Below, piece by piece: positions 1 through 6,696 of a stretch of 7,493 bases of DNA. The notes under the pieces were generated by a model. That model ran no database searches. It worked only from the letters and a program-made list of their open reading frames with translations, and was not told the DNA's origin. A program made the position numbers and the translations under genes. The stretch comes from Clostridia bacterium (GTDB lineage Bacteria; Bacillota; Clostridia; Oscillospirales; Acutalibacteraceae). Where the stretch lies: positions 1 to 7,493 of the forward strand of contig JAKSQL010000050.1 in assembly GCA_024404125.1 (NCBI GenBank), in the 5' to 3' direction. The first letter of the stretch is position 1; each line of letters opens with the position of its first letter.

Positions 1-1521
1 GCCGGTGTTTTGGCAATAATTATTTTTCTTACCGCTTTTGTTTCGGTAAGGTGCAGTAAAATAGGGGATAAGTACAACAAAGAGTATACTTTTCAGGATG
101 CCGTTTCGAATTTTGGTCTTATTACGGGACTGCGGCTTGATGCTTCAAGACTTATTTTCAAATCCAAAGACAGCAGTTCTTTTGAAATTGATAAGAAAAA
201 GAAAAAGAAGAAATCGGTTGAGACCGATGCCGAGCCGATAGAGTACGGCGATAACAAGATGGAGATTGACTTTGAGGCGCTTAAAGCAAACGAAAATAAT
301 GCCACAGTAAGAAATCTTCACGATTATGTATCCTCACTTACCCCCTCAAAGAAAAACGAGTATACGGGGCTTTTTAAGGATAAAAACCTTATTTTCATTA
401 CCGCGGAGGCATTCAGTGCCGAGGCAATAGACGAAAATCTTACTCCTACGTTATACCGCCTTGCAACCAAAGGCATAAACTTTACCGATTATTATCAACC
501 TGCTTCCGCAGGTACTACGGGCGGCGAATATCAAAATATTCTTGGACTCTTGCCCTCGTTAGGCGGTAAGTCTTTTAAACAAAGCGCCACACATAACCTT
601 TATTTTACCATGGGTAACCAACTTAACCGCCTCGGATATTACGGTAAGGCATTCCATAATAACTCCTATACGTTCTATGACCGTAATAAAACACATATAA
701 ATCTCGGCTATTCCGATGGCTTTATGGGTTACGGCAACGGTATGGAACAGTACGTTGAAAACTGTTGGCCGCAAAGTGACCTTGAAATGTTACAGGGCAC
801 ATTGCCTACCTATATTGATAAAGAAAAGTTCAACGTTTATTATATGTCGGTAAGCGGTCACAATAACTATTCGCAGAGCGGCAATAAGATGGCGGCAAAG
901 AACTGGCAGTTTGTTGAAAACCTCAGTCATTCCGAACCCGTAAAGGGTTATCTTGCGGCAAATATAGAACTTGACCGTGCGCTTGAATATACTTTACAGC
1001 AACTTGAAGAAAAGGGAAAAATGAACGATACGGTAATTTGTATAGGCGCCGACCATTTCCCTTACGGACTTGATAACGGCAACCAACTCGGCAATATGCC
1101 GTATCTTGCTGAACTTTACGGATTCAGTCCCAAAAACAATCTTGAAAGAGACCATAACCGCCTCATTCTTTGGTGCGGTTGTCTTGAAAGCAAAAAGCCG
1201 ATAGTGGTATCTGCACCTACTTCAAGTCTTGATATACTGCCTACACTTTCAAATCTTTTCGGAACTGAGTTTGATTCAAGACTTATGCCGGGACGTGATG
1301 TATTTTCAGATGCCGACCCGTTGGTATTCAACACGGGTTACGATTGGAAGACAGACCTTGGCACGTATATTTCGAGCACCGCTACTTTCACTCCCGCATC
1401 GCCTGACGTTCAGATACCCGACGGTTACGTTGACGGTATAAAATCAATAGTAAGGAATAAAATCAAATACTGCGCTGATGTGCTTAATACCGATTATTTC
1501 GCCCACATATTCGGCAAATAA
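1..1521 (+). CDS. LTA synthase family protein (LtaS-like phosphoglycerol transferase), 5' partial
   Basis: The gene is already open at base 1, so its real start and most of its N-terminal membrane domain lie upstream; 506 residues are visible. The first ~18 residues are the end of a hydrophobic transmembrane helix, followed by an extracellular linker with the family-typical SNFGLITGLRLD stretch. The rest is an alkaline-phosphatase-superfamily catalytic domain. Residues matching known LtaS sites are a metal-ligand Glu in FITAEAF (nt 406), the catalytic Thr in GTTGGEY (nt 514), Arg in FYDRN (nt 682), His in VSGHNNY (nt 859) and the Asp-His pair in GADHFPYG (nt 1051-1056). By family, the enzyme would move glycerolphosphate from phosphatidylglycerol onto a lipoteichoic acid chain or another envelope glycan, on the outer face of the membrane. 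Oddities are a run of seven lysines in the linker (nt 193-213) and Tyr where S. aureus LtaS has Trp354. The family is secure; the exact polymer substrate is not. No convincing terminator follows. Confidence 0.9.
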   Translation, partial: AGVLAIIIFLTAFVSVRCSKIGDKYNKEYTFQDAVSNFGLITGLRLDASRLIFKSKDSSSFEIDKKKKKKKSVETDAEPIEYGDNKMEIDFEALKANENNATVRNLHDYVSSLTPSKKNEYTGLFKDKNLIFITAEAFSAEAIDENLTPTLYRLATKGINFTDYYQPASAGTTGGEYQNILGLLPSLGGKSFKQSATHNLYFTMGNQLNRLGYYGKAFHNNSYTFYDRNKTHINLGYSDGFMGYGNGMEQYVENCWPQSDLEMLQGTLPTYIDKEKFNVYYMSVSGHNNYSQSGNKMAAKNWQFVENLSHSEPVKGYLAANIELDRALEYTLQQLEEKGKMNDTVICIGADHFPYGLDNGNQLGNMPYLAELYGFSPKNNLERDHNRLILWCGCLESKKPIVVSAPTSSLDILPTLSNLFGTEFDSRLMPGRDVFSDADPLVFNTGYDWKTDLGTYISSTATFTPASPDVQIPDGYVDGIKSIVRNKIKYCADVLNTDYFAHIFGK

Positions 1522-1641
1522 GAAATCAAATAAAAAAATCCTGACCAACAAATCGGCAGCTTTATAAGAATATTTTAGGTTTGTTGAGTGTTTTATGCAA
1601 TATATTCACAAATCTGAATTTGATTGAGGTGAATCAATGCC

Positions 1642-1965
1642 ATGGGGAATATTGTATGGATACTTATAATGTTACCGTGCAGTATGATTTTTACAGTAAT
1701 CGGAATCTATGCATGGAATAGTAAAAAGCCCATGTCTTTTTGGTCAGGAAGTACCGTAGGCGAAAACGAAATATCAGACATTCGGTCATATAACAGGGCG
1801 AATGCAATTATGTGGCTTTGCTTTTCCGTACCGCTTTGGGTAAGTACATTTCTCGGATATTTTTACATTAAAACCGGTGCTGTCATATTAGTTATTGGTT
1901 GCATTCTCGGCATTCCCGCTCTTCCGGTAGCGTACGGAAGAATTTACAAAAAGTACAAACGGTAA
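1642..1965 (+). CDS. Small integral membrane protein, function unknown
   Basis: This encodes 107 residues with three predicted hydrophobic helices at about residues 4-24, 54-75 and 78-98. A polar loop carrying SKKP and FWSGSTVGENEISDI lies between the first two, and the C-terminus is basic (YKKYKR). The ATG at 1642 follows GAGGTG (1626-1631) with a 10-base gap, which supports this start; an ATG at 1637 in another frame ends after ten codons. The sequence resembles small conserved membrane proteins common in Clostridia, where the KKPM.FWSG and SYNRANAIMW stretches recur, but I cannot assign a function or a firm domain name. It lies 120 bases after the LtaS-like gene on the same strand and is followed by a strong terminator, so it is the last gene of its transcription unit. 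A TATATT at 1601-1606 might be a -10 element, but no good -35 goes with it. Confidence 0.8.
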   Translation: MGNIVWILIMLPCSMIFTVIGIYAWNSKKPMSFWSGSTVGENEISDIRSYNRANAIMWLCFSVPLWVSTFLGYFYIKTGAVILVIGCILGIPALPVAYGRIYKKYKR

Positions 1966-2003
1966 ACCAACTTGCCAATTTCCGGTTTGTCTGGATAAAA
2001 GAA

Positions 2004-2045
2004 GCAGCCCGCTGAAAAGTTTTCTTTTTCAGCGGACTGCTTTTT
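2004..2045. terminator. Rho-independent terminator, probably bidirectional
   Basis: The stem pairs GCAG (2004-2007) with CTGC (2037-2040) and CCGCTGAAAA (2009-2018) with TTTTCAGCGG (2026-2035). There is one C/A mismatch and a 7-base loop. A five-T tract (2041-2045) follows on the plus strand. Upstream A-rich bases (about 1997-2003) supply a weaker T-rich tail in the minus direction. It lies 38 bases past the stop of the small membrane protein gene and 84 bases past the stop of the convergent protease gene, so it probably ends both transcripts. Confidence 0.88.
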
Positions 2046-2128
2046 CTCATATCATACAAGCAGGGAATTTATATGTAATTTTCGAATGTGGCGTTTGTAC
2101 CCTGATGATGTTTTGTCGCTTAATATTC

Positions 2129-4444
2129 TTAAATTTCGGTTACTGTGCCGTTTTTATACTGGAAGTTGTACTGATTTCCCTGATCGTCCGTAAGGCGAAT
2201 CTTGAATGAATTTACGCTTCCGAATAATGAAGGACTGTAAGTATCACCCGTTGACCAGAACCAACCGCTTGAGGTTTGAATTTTTACAATGTTAACGCCT
2301 ACGGCATCAACGTTTACCTTTGCGGTGCTGCTTGTAATGTTGAAGAAAAGAATACGTCTTGTTGTTTGCGTAATAGTTACGGATACGTTAAGTTTAAACT
2401 GTGTAACATTTACGGTACAGTCGGCATAAAGTCCGCTGTTGCTTTCTACAAATCTTACGGTTATGGGGCTCTTGACGTAATCGGTTGCAATTACCGTAAA
2501 TACACCGTTCTCACCGAGCGTTAATGCAAGACCGTCTACAGAGAATGTGTTTCCTGTCTTTTGAGCATCCTTTACCGTCCAATTACAAATAGCGTTCTTT
2601 GAATCGGTCGAAAGCGTAACGGTTTCATAGTTTTTGCCTACTGTGAGATTAAGGGTCGATTTTGAAATATTAACCTTGGTAGGTACTGCTTTTTTCCATA
2701 CGGCAAAGAGTGTTATGTCCTTATCTTCAGTATAAACCGAGCCGTAAGTGTATTCGGGAACTGTTGCACCGTTATCGGTAGACCAACCGAGGAAATCGTA
2801 ACCTGCTCTTGTAGGAGCCGCCTGAGCTAAAACAAGGTTTTTGCCTTCAACTTTTGTTTGTGCTGCGGGAGCGTTCGTACCGCCGTTGGCATCATAAGTT
2901 ACAGTATATGTATTTACTGCCACGTTAACGTCATTAGTGTATGCTTTTAAGCGGAGAGTGTATCCGCTATCCGATGTCAGGACTTCGTTTCCTCTTGAGT
3001 TAAGATAATAAGTTTTATCGTTTGCGGTGTTGGCAACAAATTCTACCCAACCGCCGTTATAAGACTTATCAACAAATGCCTTGCATGCTTTATTTACGGT
3101 AACCGCTACGGTGTAACTCTGTCCTGCGTTAAGAACGGGTCCGTTCGGTATTTTTATTGTGTGGAAACCTTCATACGAGGTTTTAAATGAGGTTTGAGCA
3201 ACAAGTTCACCCTTTGTAAGTTTACCGCTTGCATTATCAACGTAAATCTTAACGGTACCCGAAACGTCAGTAGAAGCAAGGCCGATACCTACAGCATCAA
3301 TGCGCTCGCTTGCGCTGGTAGTTCCCTTAACGGTGTAATTTGCGCAAATGGTTTCGTTTCTTGATAAACTTACGGTTGTGACACCGCAAGAGCCGTCATA
3401 CTGATAATTGTGCTTGTAGTTGTTTACACTTTCAAAATCAAATACGAATACCGCTTCGCTGTCTGCAAGTGAAGCATCATAGTATGAAAGCCAGAAATAG
3501 CCCTCTTTGCCGCCGTTTGCATAAGATGAGTCACCGTCAGTACCCCAGTCTTCGCCCCAACTGTTTTTAACAAGCCAAGCGCCGTATTGCTGAGGCGCAC
3601 CACTGCTGCTACATCTTGAAACGGGGAAATTATCGTTCCAACCTACTATTGCTACGGCGTGGTTGCCGCTTTCAACGGTTGTGTAGTAAGAGCCGTAAGT
3701 TGAGTTATAATATGCTTTATCATAATAGAAAGACGATGCTACCGCGCCGTATTCTTTAACTGCATTTTTAATTGCTGTTAAGGAACTGGATTGGGTAGAA
3801 TAGGGAATAAGATAAGCATTCTGTAAGTGTGCAATATCGTAATCGTTTGCATATTTACTGTCAATAGTGCCGTTTACTGCTTTTTCGCAGTTGGCAGTAG
3901 TGTAAGGCAAAGTGCTTTCGGCAGCACCGCCGGTCCAATTTGCGAGAGAGAACATGGTATAGTAACTGTTTCCGCCTTGATTTAATACATTATCTTCAAG
4001 GTTTTTGGTAGCGTCACCTGCGGTATTGCCAAGCGGGTCCATGTGGTTTGAATAGTGGAAATAAGCAAGTTGCAAAGCCGATAAATCGGCTTTGGTCTTA
4101 TCATGCATAACAAGCGAAGATTCAGCCGACGCATTTGCGGCAAAAGCCCAGCAGCAACCGTAATTACCCTGATTTTTAATGCTTGTTACTTTACCGGCTG
4201 TAACACTGCTGTATTCACTTTCAAGTGTTGTTGCCGTAACTGCCTTTAAAAGACCGGGCTTAAAAGCAAGGTTGCTCGGCATTGAAGCCGTATATTCGAT
4301 AGGATGATAGTTTAAAACGCGAGTTTCCTCAACCTGCTTTTTGGGGAAGAACCAGGGAAGACCGAACAATGCCGAGCAGGTAAATGCAGGTATTGATACC
4401 GCAAGCAAAACTATCGCAACTGCCGTACAAATAATTTTTTTCAT
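2129..4444 (-). CDS. Secreted papain-family (C1) cysteine protease with lectin-like and InlB-type modules
   Basis: This encodes 771 residues from ATG 4444. The start was chosen because GGAG (4456-4453) lies 8 bases before it; the upstream in-frame GTG at 4453 overlaps that ribosome site. Residues 1-25 form a signal peptide (MKK, hydrophobic core, likely cleavage after TCSA). Residues ~75-335 are a papain-fold peptidase with Gln92 (oxyanion hole) and Cys98 in NQGNYGCCWAF, His262 in GNHAVAIVGW and Asn294 in KNSWGEDWG, so the active site is complete. Residues ~340-505 resemble the lectin-like domain that accompanies clostridial C1 peptidases. Residues ~513-584 are one Listeria-Bacteroides (InlB B-type) repeat (YDANGG, GYDFLGWS, ITLFAVW). 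The remainder is a beta-rich, Ig-like tail. No inhibitor-type propeptide, LPxTG motif or C-terminal anchor is visible, so it is probably released or held non-covalently at the wall. By family, it should degrade extracellular protein; the target is unknown. It lies downstream of a small gene and a hairpin, with no obvious promoter of its own. Confidence 0.92.
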   Translation of the reverse strand: MKKIICTAVAIVLLAVSIPAFTCSALFGLPWFFPKKQVEETRVLNYHPIEYTASMPSNLAFKPGLLKAVTATTLESEYSSVTAGKVTSIKNQGNYGCCWAFAANASAESSLVMHDKTKADLSALQLAYFHYSNHMDPLGNTAGDATKNLEDNVLNQGGNSYYTMFSLANWTGGAAESTLPYTTANCEKAVNGTIDSKYANDYDIAHLQNAYLIPYSTQSSSLTAIKNAVKEYGAVASSFYYDKAYYNSTYGSYYTTVESGNHAVAIVGWNDNFPVSRCSSSGAPQQYGAWLVKNSWGEDWGTDGDSSYANGGKEGYFWLSYYDASLADSEAVFVFDFESVNNYKHNYQYDGSCGVTTVSLSRNETICANYTVKGTTSASERIDAVGIGLASTDVSGTVKIYVDNASGKLTKGELVAQTSFKTSYEGFHTIKIPNGPVLNAGQSYTVAVTVNKACKAFVDKSYNGGWVEFVANTANDKTYYLNSRGNEVLTSDSGYTLRLKAYTNDVNVAVNTYTVTYDANGGTNAPAAQTKVEGKNLVLAQAAPTRAGYDFLGWSTDNGATVPEYTYGSVYTEDKDITLFAVWKKAVPTKVNISKSTLNLTVGKNYETVTLSTDSKNAICNWTVKDAQKTGNTFSVDGLALTLGENGVFTVIATDYVKSPITVRFVESNSGLYADCTVNVTQFKLNVSVTITQTTRRILFFNITSSTAKVNVDAVGVNIVKIQTSSGWFWSTGDTYSPSLFGSVNSFKIRLTDDQGNQYNFQYKNGTVTEI

Positions 4445-4452
4445 ATATTTCA

Positions 4453-4456
4453 CTCC
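4453..4456 (-). promoter_or_regulatory. Ribosome binding site that fixes the protease start
   Basis: On the minus strand GGAG is followed by 8 bases and then ATG at 4444. The alternative GTG start (4453-4451) uses the last G of this same motif and so could not be served by it. Confidence 0.75.
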
Positions 4457-4470
4457 GTACTAAAAATTTT

Positions 4471-4497
4471 AATAAAAAGCGGCATAAATGCCGCTTT
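4471..4497 (-). terminator. Hairpin terminator or attenuator between the small gene and the protease gene
   Basis: This is a perfect nine-base-pair stem, AAAGCGGCA (4476-4484) with TGCCGCTTT (4489-4497), and a four-base loop. Read on the minus strand it ends in TTTTT, then ATTAAAATTTTT, the form of an intrinsic terminator. It begins 3 bases after the stop codon of the 81-residue gene and ends about 20 bases before the protease ribosome site. Both genes run the same way and no strong promoter follows it, so it may act as a partial terminator (attenuator) rather than a complete stop. On the plus strand its tail is only TTTAAAT, so it is probably one-directional. Confidence 0.8.
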
Positions 4498-4500
4498 AAA

Positions 4501-4746
4501 TCAGTTTATTTGAAGTTTGCCCATAGTGAAGAAATCAGCAAAATCGGCATTGCTCATAGGCAAAGCATTGTTGCCGTTTAAGAGAACCTTCGCCTTGGAT
4601 TCCTCACCGTCATTGTGGCGGATACGTACTTCAACTACAGTTCCGTTTTCGGAGCGACAGGAAATTTCAACAATGTGCTTTTCAACGTCAGCATCCTGAA
4701 CAGCGGTCCAACCGTTTTCGTTCAATACGATTTTTTCATTTTTCAT
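4501..4746 (-). CDS. Small cytoplasmic protein, function unknown
   Basis: This encodes 81 residues from ATG 4746, which is preceded by GGAGGG (4762-4757) at 10 bases. A longer in-frame TTG at 4809 is rejected because it falls in the promoter -35 region. The protein starts MKNEKIVLNENGW and is charged, with alternating hydrophobic stretches (HIVEISCR, TVVEVRIRH, SKAKVLLNG) that suggest a small beta-rich fold. It ends FFTMGKLQIN. It has no signal peptide, no membrane segment and one cysteine. I do not recognise a family. It has its own strong promoter and is followed by a hairpin and then the secreted protease gene in the same direction. A role tied to the protease, such as a cytoplasmic inhibitor or chaperone, is possible by position only; it could equally be unrelated. 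Confidence 0.75.
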   Translation of the reverse strand: MKNEKIVLNENGWTAVQDADVEKHIVEISCRSENGTVVEVRIRHNDGEESKAKVLLNGNNALPMSNADFADFFTMGKLQIN

Positions 4747-4756
4747 AAAATTATAT

Positions 4757-4762
4757 CCCTCC
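4757..4762 (-). promoter_or_regulatory. Ribosome binding site of the 81-residue gene
   Basis: GGAGGG on the minus strand lies 10 bases before ATG 4746 and about 16 bases below the promoter -10. It sets the start well inside the longer open frame. Confidence 0.8.
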
Positions 4763-4777
4763 AATTTACTTTTTATA

Positions 4778-4806
4778 AGTATAACACATATTATAAATAT
4801 AATCAA
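4778..4806 (-). promoter_or_regulatory. Sigma-A-type promoter for the leftward small gene and protease
   Basis: Read on the minus strand, TTGATT (4806-4801) is followed by a 17-base AT-rich spacer and TATACT (4783-4778). A TGT just before the -10 makes it an extended -10 promoter. Transcription would begin near 4771, leaving a leader of about 25 bases before ATG 4746. Confidence 0.75.
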
Positions 4807-4861
4807 CAACTTTATTTAAAAAATTTTGTTTGTCAACTGCCAAATATTTCTAACCCTTTGA

Positions 4862-4890
4862 TTGACTAAAGCATTGTAATATGATAAAAT
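4862..4890 (+). promoter_or_regulatory. Sigma-A-type promoter for the DUF2130-SGNH-STAS/kinase operon
   Basis: TTGACT (4862-4867), a 17-base spacer, then TAAAAT (4885-4890) preceded by TGA, again an extended -10. Transcription should begin near 4897, about 27 bases before ATG 4924. It faces away from the leftward promoter, with 55 bases between their -35 boxes. Confidence 0.78.
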
Positions 4891-4911
4891 AAATTGTGCG
4901 TAATATTTTTT

Positions 4912-4918
4912 AGGGGGA
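4912..4918 (+). promoter_or_regulatory. Ribosome binding site of the DUF2130 gene
   Basis: AGGGGGA ends 5 bases before ATG 4924. The in-frame TTG at 4894 lies upstream of this site and at or before the predicted transcript start, so ATG 4924 is the start. Confidence 0.78.
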
Positions 4919-4923
4919 TAGAT

Positions 4924-6033
4924 ATGCAGGAGATTAAATGCCCTAAATGCGGAGAGGTTTTTAAGGTAGACGAATCGGGCTATGCCGCAATAGTAAAGCA
5001 GGTGCGTGACAGCGAGTTTGAAAGAGAAATCTCGCGGCGCGAACTTGAAATAAACAGCAAAAAGGAAGCCGAAGTAAAACTTGCGGCGGTTGAAGCGCAA
5101 AGCGAAGTGCAAAAACTTAAAAACGATATGGCGCTTCAAAAAAGCAATGCCGAAATAGCGGTTAATAACGCGGTAAAGGAAAAGGAAAAAGAGATACTTG
5201 AACTTAAATCAAAACTCGAAATTGCCAAGCAGGAGATAGGCCTTAAAGACGAAGAAATAGCAAGGGTTAAGGATTTCAAGGCGCGTCAGTCCACTAAAAT
5301 GGTAGGAGAAAGTCTTGAACAGTTTTGCGAAAACGAGTTTAACAAACTGCGTGCCACCGGTTTTAAAAACGCCTATTTTGAAAAGGATAACGATATAAGA
5401 ACGGGCAGCAAGGGTGACTTTATTTACAAAGAAAGTTCTAATGACGGTATTGAGTTTATATCCATTATGTTCGAGATGAAAAACGAAATGGATACTACGG
5501 CTACAAAGCATAAAAACGAGGATTTTTTCAAGGAACTCGATAAGGACAGAAACGAGAAAAACTGCGAATATGCCGTCTTGGTATCAACCCTTGAAGCCGA
5601 CAGTGACCTTTATAACGTGGGCATTGTAGATGTTTCATATAAGTACGATAAAATGTATGTTGTACGTCCGCAGTTTTTTATACCGATTATTACGATACTC
5701 AGAAATGCCGCTTTAAATTCGTTGAATTATAAAAGCGAACTTGAAGTAATCAAAAATCAAAACATTGATATTACCAATTTTGAAAACGATATAAACGATT
5801 TTAAAGAAAAGTTTGCCCGCAACTTTAATCTTGCAAGCGAGAGATTTCATAAAGCGATAGATGAAATTGACAAAACGATAGATCACCTCCAAAAAACCAA
5901 AGAGGCGCTTTTATCTTCCGAAAACAATCTCCGTCTTGCAAATAATAAAGCGGAAGATTTAACGGTAAAGAAACTCACCCGCAATAATCCTACAATGGCG
6001 GAAATGTTTGCGCAACTTAAGGAGAACGAATAA
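4924..6033 (+). CDS. DUF2130 family coiled-coil protein, possible PD-(D/E)XK nuclease
   Basis: This encodes 369 residues. The N-terminus reads [20 protein letters not shown], with one CxxC pair (Cys6, Cys9) like half a zinc ribbon. Residues ~27-115 are rich in Glu, Lys and Ala in heptad-like order and should form a long coiled coil. A compact domain follows at ~125-260, with [12 protein letters not shown] (Glu132 in a helix), GDF (Asp165) and FEMKNE (Glu184, Lys186). The D-x18-E-x-K spacing and the preceding helical Glu fit the PD-(D/E)XK nuclease pattern. [11 protein letters not shown] downstream fits the next strand of that fold. Residues ~290-365 return to helical, coiled-coil-like sequence. 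The opening residues and overall layout match the DUF2130 family, whose function is not established. The architecture recalls RmuC (coiled coil plus nuclease-like domain), but that is an analogy. It is the first gene of an operon and its stop overlaps the next start. Confidence 0.88.
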   Translation: MQEIKCPKCGEVFKVDESGYAAIVKQVRDSEFEREISRRELEINSKKEAEVKLAAVEAQSEVQKLKNDMALQKSNAEIAVNNAVKEKEKEILELKSKLEIAKQEIGLKDEEIARVKDFKARQSTKMVGESLEQFCENEFNKLRATGFKNAYFEKDNDIRTGSKGDFIYKESSNDGIEFISIMFEMKNEMDTTATKHKNEDFFKELDKDRNEKNCEYAVLVSTLEADSDLYNVGIVDVSYKYDKMYVVRPQFFIPIITILRNAALNSLNYKSELEVIKNQNIDITNFENDINDFKEKFARNFNLASERFHKAIDEIDKTIDHLQKTKEALLSSENNLRLANNKAEDLTVKKLTRNNPTMAEMFAQLKENE

Positions 6034-6677
6034 TGGACATTAAAGATTTAAAAATCAATTTTTTGGGTGACAGTATTACCGAAGGATACTGTGCAACAAA
6101 TAGGCACGGATACGTTGATTTTGTTGCCGACTATACGGGCGCGCTTTGCCGCAATTACGGAATAGCAGGCACGAGAATTGCACGTCAGCAAAAGCCGAGT
6201 GAAGAGCCGAAATTCGATAGAGATTTTTGTTCGCGTGTTGGTACTATGGATAAAGATGCCGATTACGTATTTATTTTCGGCGGCACAAACGATTACGATC
6301 ACGGCGATGCACCTTTCGGCAATATGAGTGACAGAACTCCCGATACCTTTTACGGTGCATTACATACACTCTTTAAAGATGTAACCGAGCGCTTTTTAAA
6401 TTCCGAAATAGCGGTAATTACGCCGATGCACAGGTCAGGCGAATACACCTCAAAAAACAAGGCAAACGGCTTATATTTAAAGTCTTACGTAGATGCCATA
6501 CGTGAGGTTGCCGAGTATTATTCTTTACCGTTAATTGACCTTTATAAAGACTTGGGAATTCAACCCGATTTGCCGCTTGTAAAAGAAAAATACACTACAG
6601 ACGGTCTTCACCCGAATGACTTGGGGCATCAGAAAATAGCGAAAATAATTGTAAATTACATAAAAAGAAATATATAA
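6033..6677 (+). CDS. Cytoplasmic SGNH/GDSL-type hydrolase
   Basis: This encodes 214 residues, a usual length for a single-domain SGNH esterase. All four signature blocks are present: Ser14 in LGDSITEG, Gly46 in NYGIAGTR, Asn86 in FGGTNDYDHG, and Asp190/His193 in DGLHPNDLGH. The catalytic triad Ser14-Asp190-His193 and the oxyanion Gly/Asn are therefore complete. Members hydrolyse ester bonds in lipids, acylated sugars or small acyl esters; the substrate here cannot be read from sequence. No signal peptide or membrane segment is present, so it should act in the cytoplasm. The ATG overlaps the preceding TAA by one base (TAATG), and AAGGAG (6019-6024) lies 8 bases before it inside the DUF2130 gene, which points to translational coupling. 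The next gene starts 19 bases after its stop. Confidence 0.9.
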   Translation: MDIKDLKINFLGDSITEGYCATNRHGYVDFVADYTGALCRNYGIAGTRIARQQKPSEEPKFDRDFCSRVGTMDKDADYVFIFGGTNDYDHGDAPFGNMSDRTPDTFYGALHTLFKDVTERFLNSEIAVITPMHRSGEYTSKNKANGLYLKSYVDAIREVAEYYSLPLIDLYKDLGIQPDLPLVKEKYTTDGLHPNDLGHQKIAKIIVNYIKRNI

Positions 6678-6696
6678 AATAACGGAGTGTCTTATT

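Noticed and set aside
1546..1586. Inverted repeat CAACAAA / TTTGTTG after the LtaS-like gene as a terminator
   Set aside because: The stem is only seven mostly A-T pairs with a loop of about 27 bases, and no T-tract follows directly; it is too weak to call.
2046..2128. Possible feature in the gap between the terminator and the protease stop
   Set aside because: I found no open frame, repeat or further hairpin in these 83 bases; it looks like ordinary 3' untranslated sequence.
2276..2524. Plus-strand 82-residue open frame inside the protease gene
   Set aside because: It is antisense to a clear multi-domain protease, with no ribosome site or recognisable protein; it is a shadow frame.
4445..4453. 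GTG start extending the protease by three residues
   Set aside because: The GTG overlaps the only ribosome site; the ATG at 4444 has ideal 8-base spacing and a normal MKK signal-peptide start.
4747..4809. TTG start giving the small protein a hydrophobic N-terminal extension
   Set aside because: The extension is translated promoter and leader DNA (it covers the -10, the ribosome site and part of the -35), so the apparent membrane segment is an artefact.
4831..4836. Perfect TTGACA on the minus strand as the main leftward -35
   Set aside because: At 17 bases downstream the hexamer is AAAGTT, which is not a -10; the TTGATT/TATACT pair nearby fits better.
4894..4923. Upstream TTG start extending the DUF2130 protein by ten residues
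   Set aside because: It lies at or before the predicted transcript start and upstream of the AGGGGGA ribosome site; family members begin near [10 protein letters not shown].
4816..5139. Minus-strand 107-residue open frame across the DUF2130 start
   Set aside because: It is antisense to the coiled-coil coding sequence and crosses both promoters, so it is a composition artefact.
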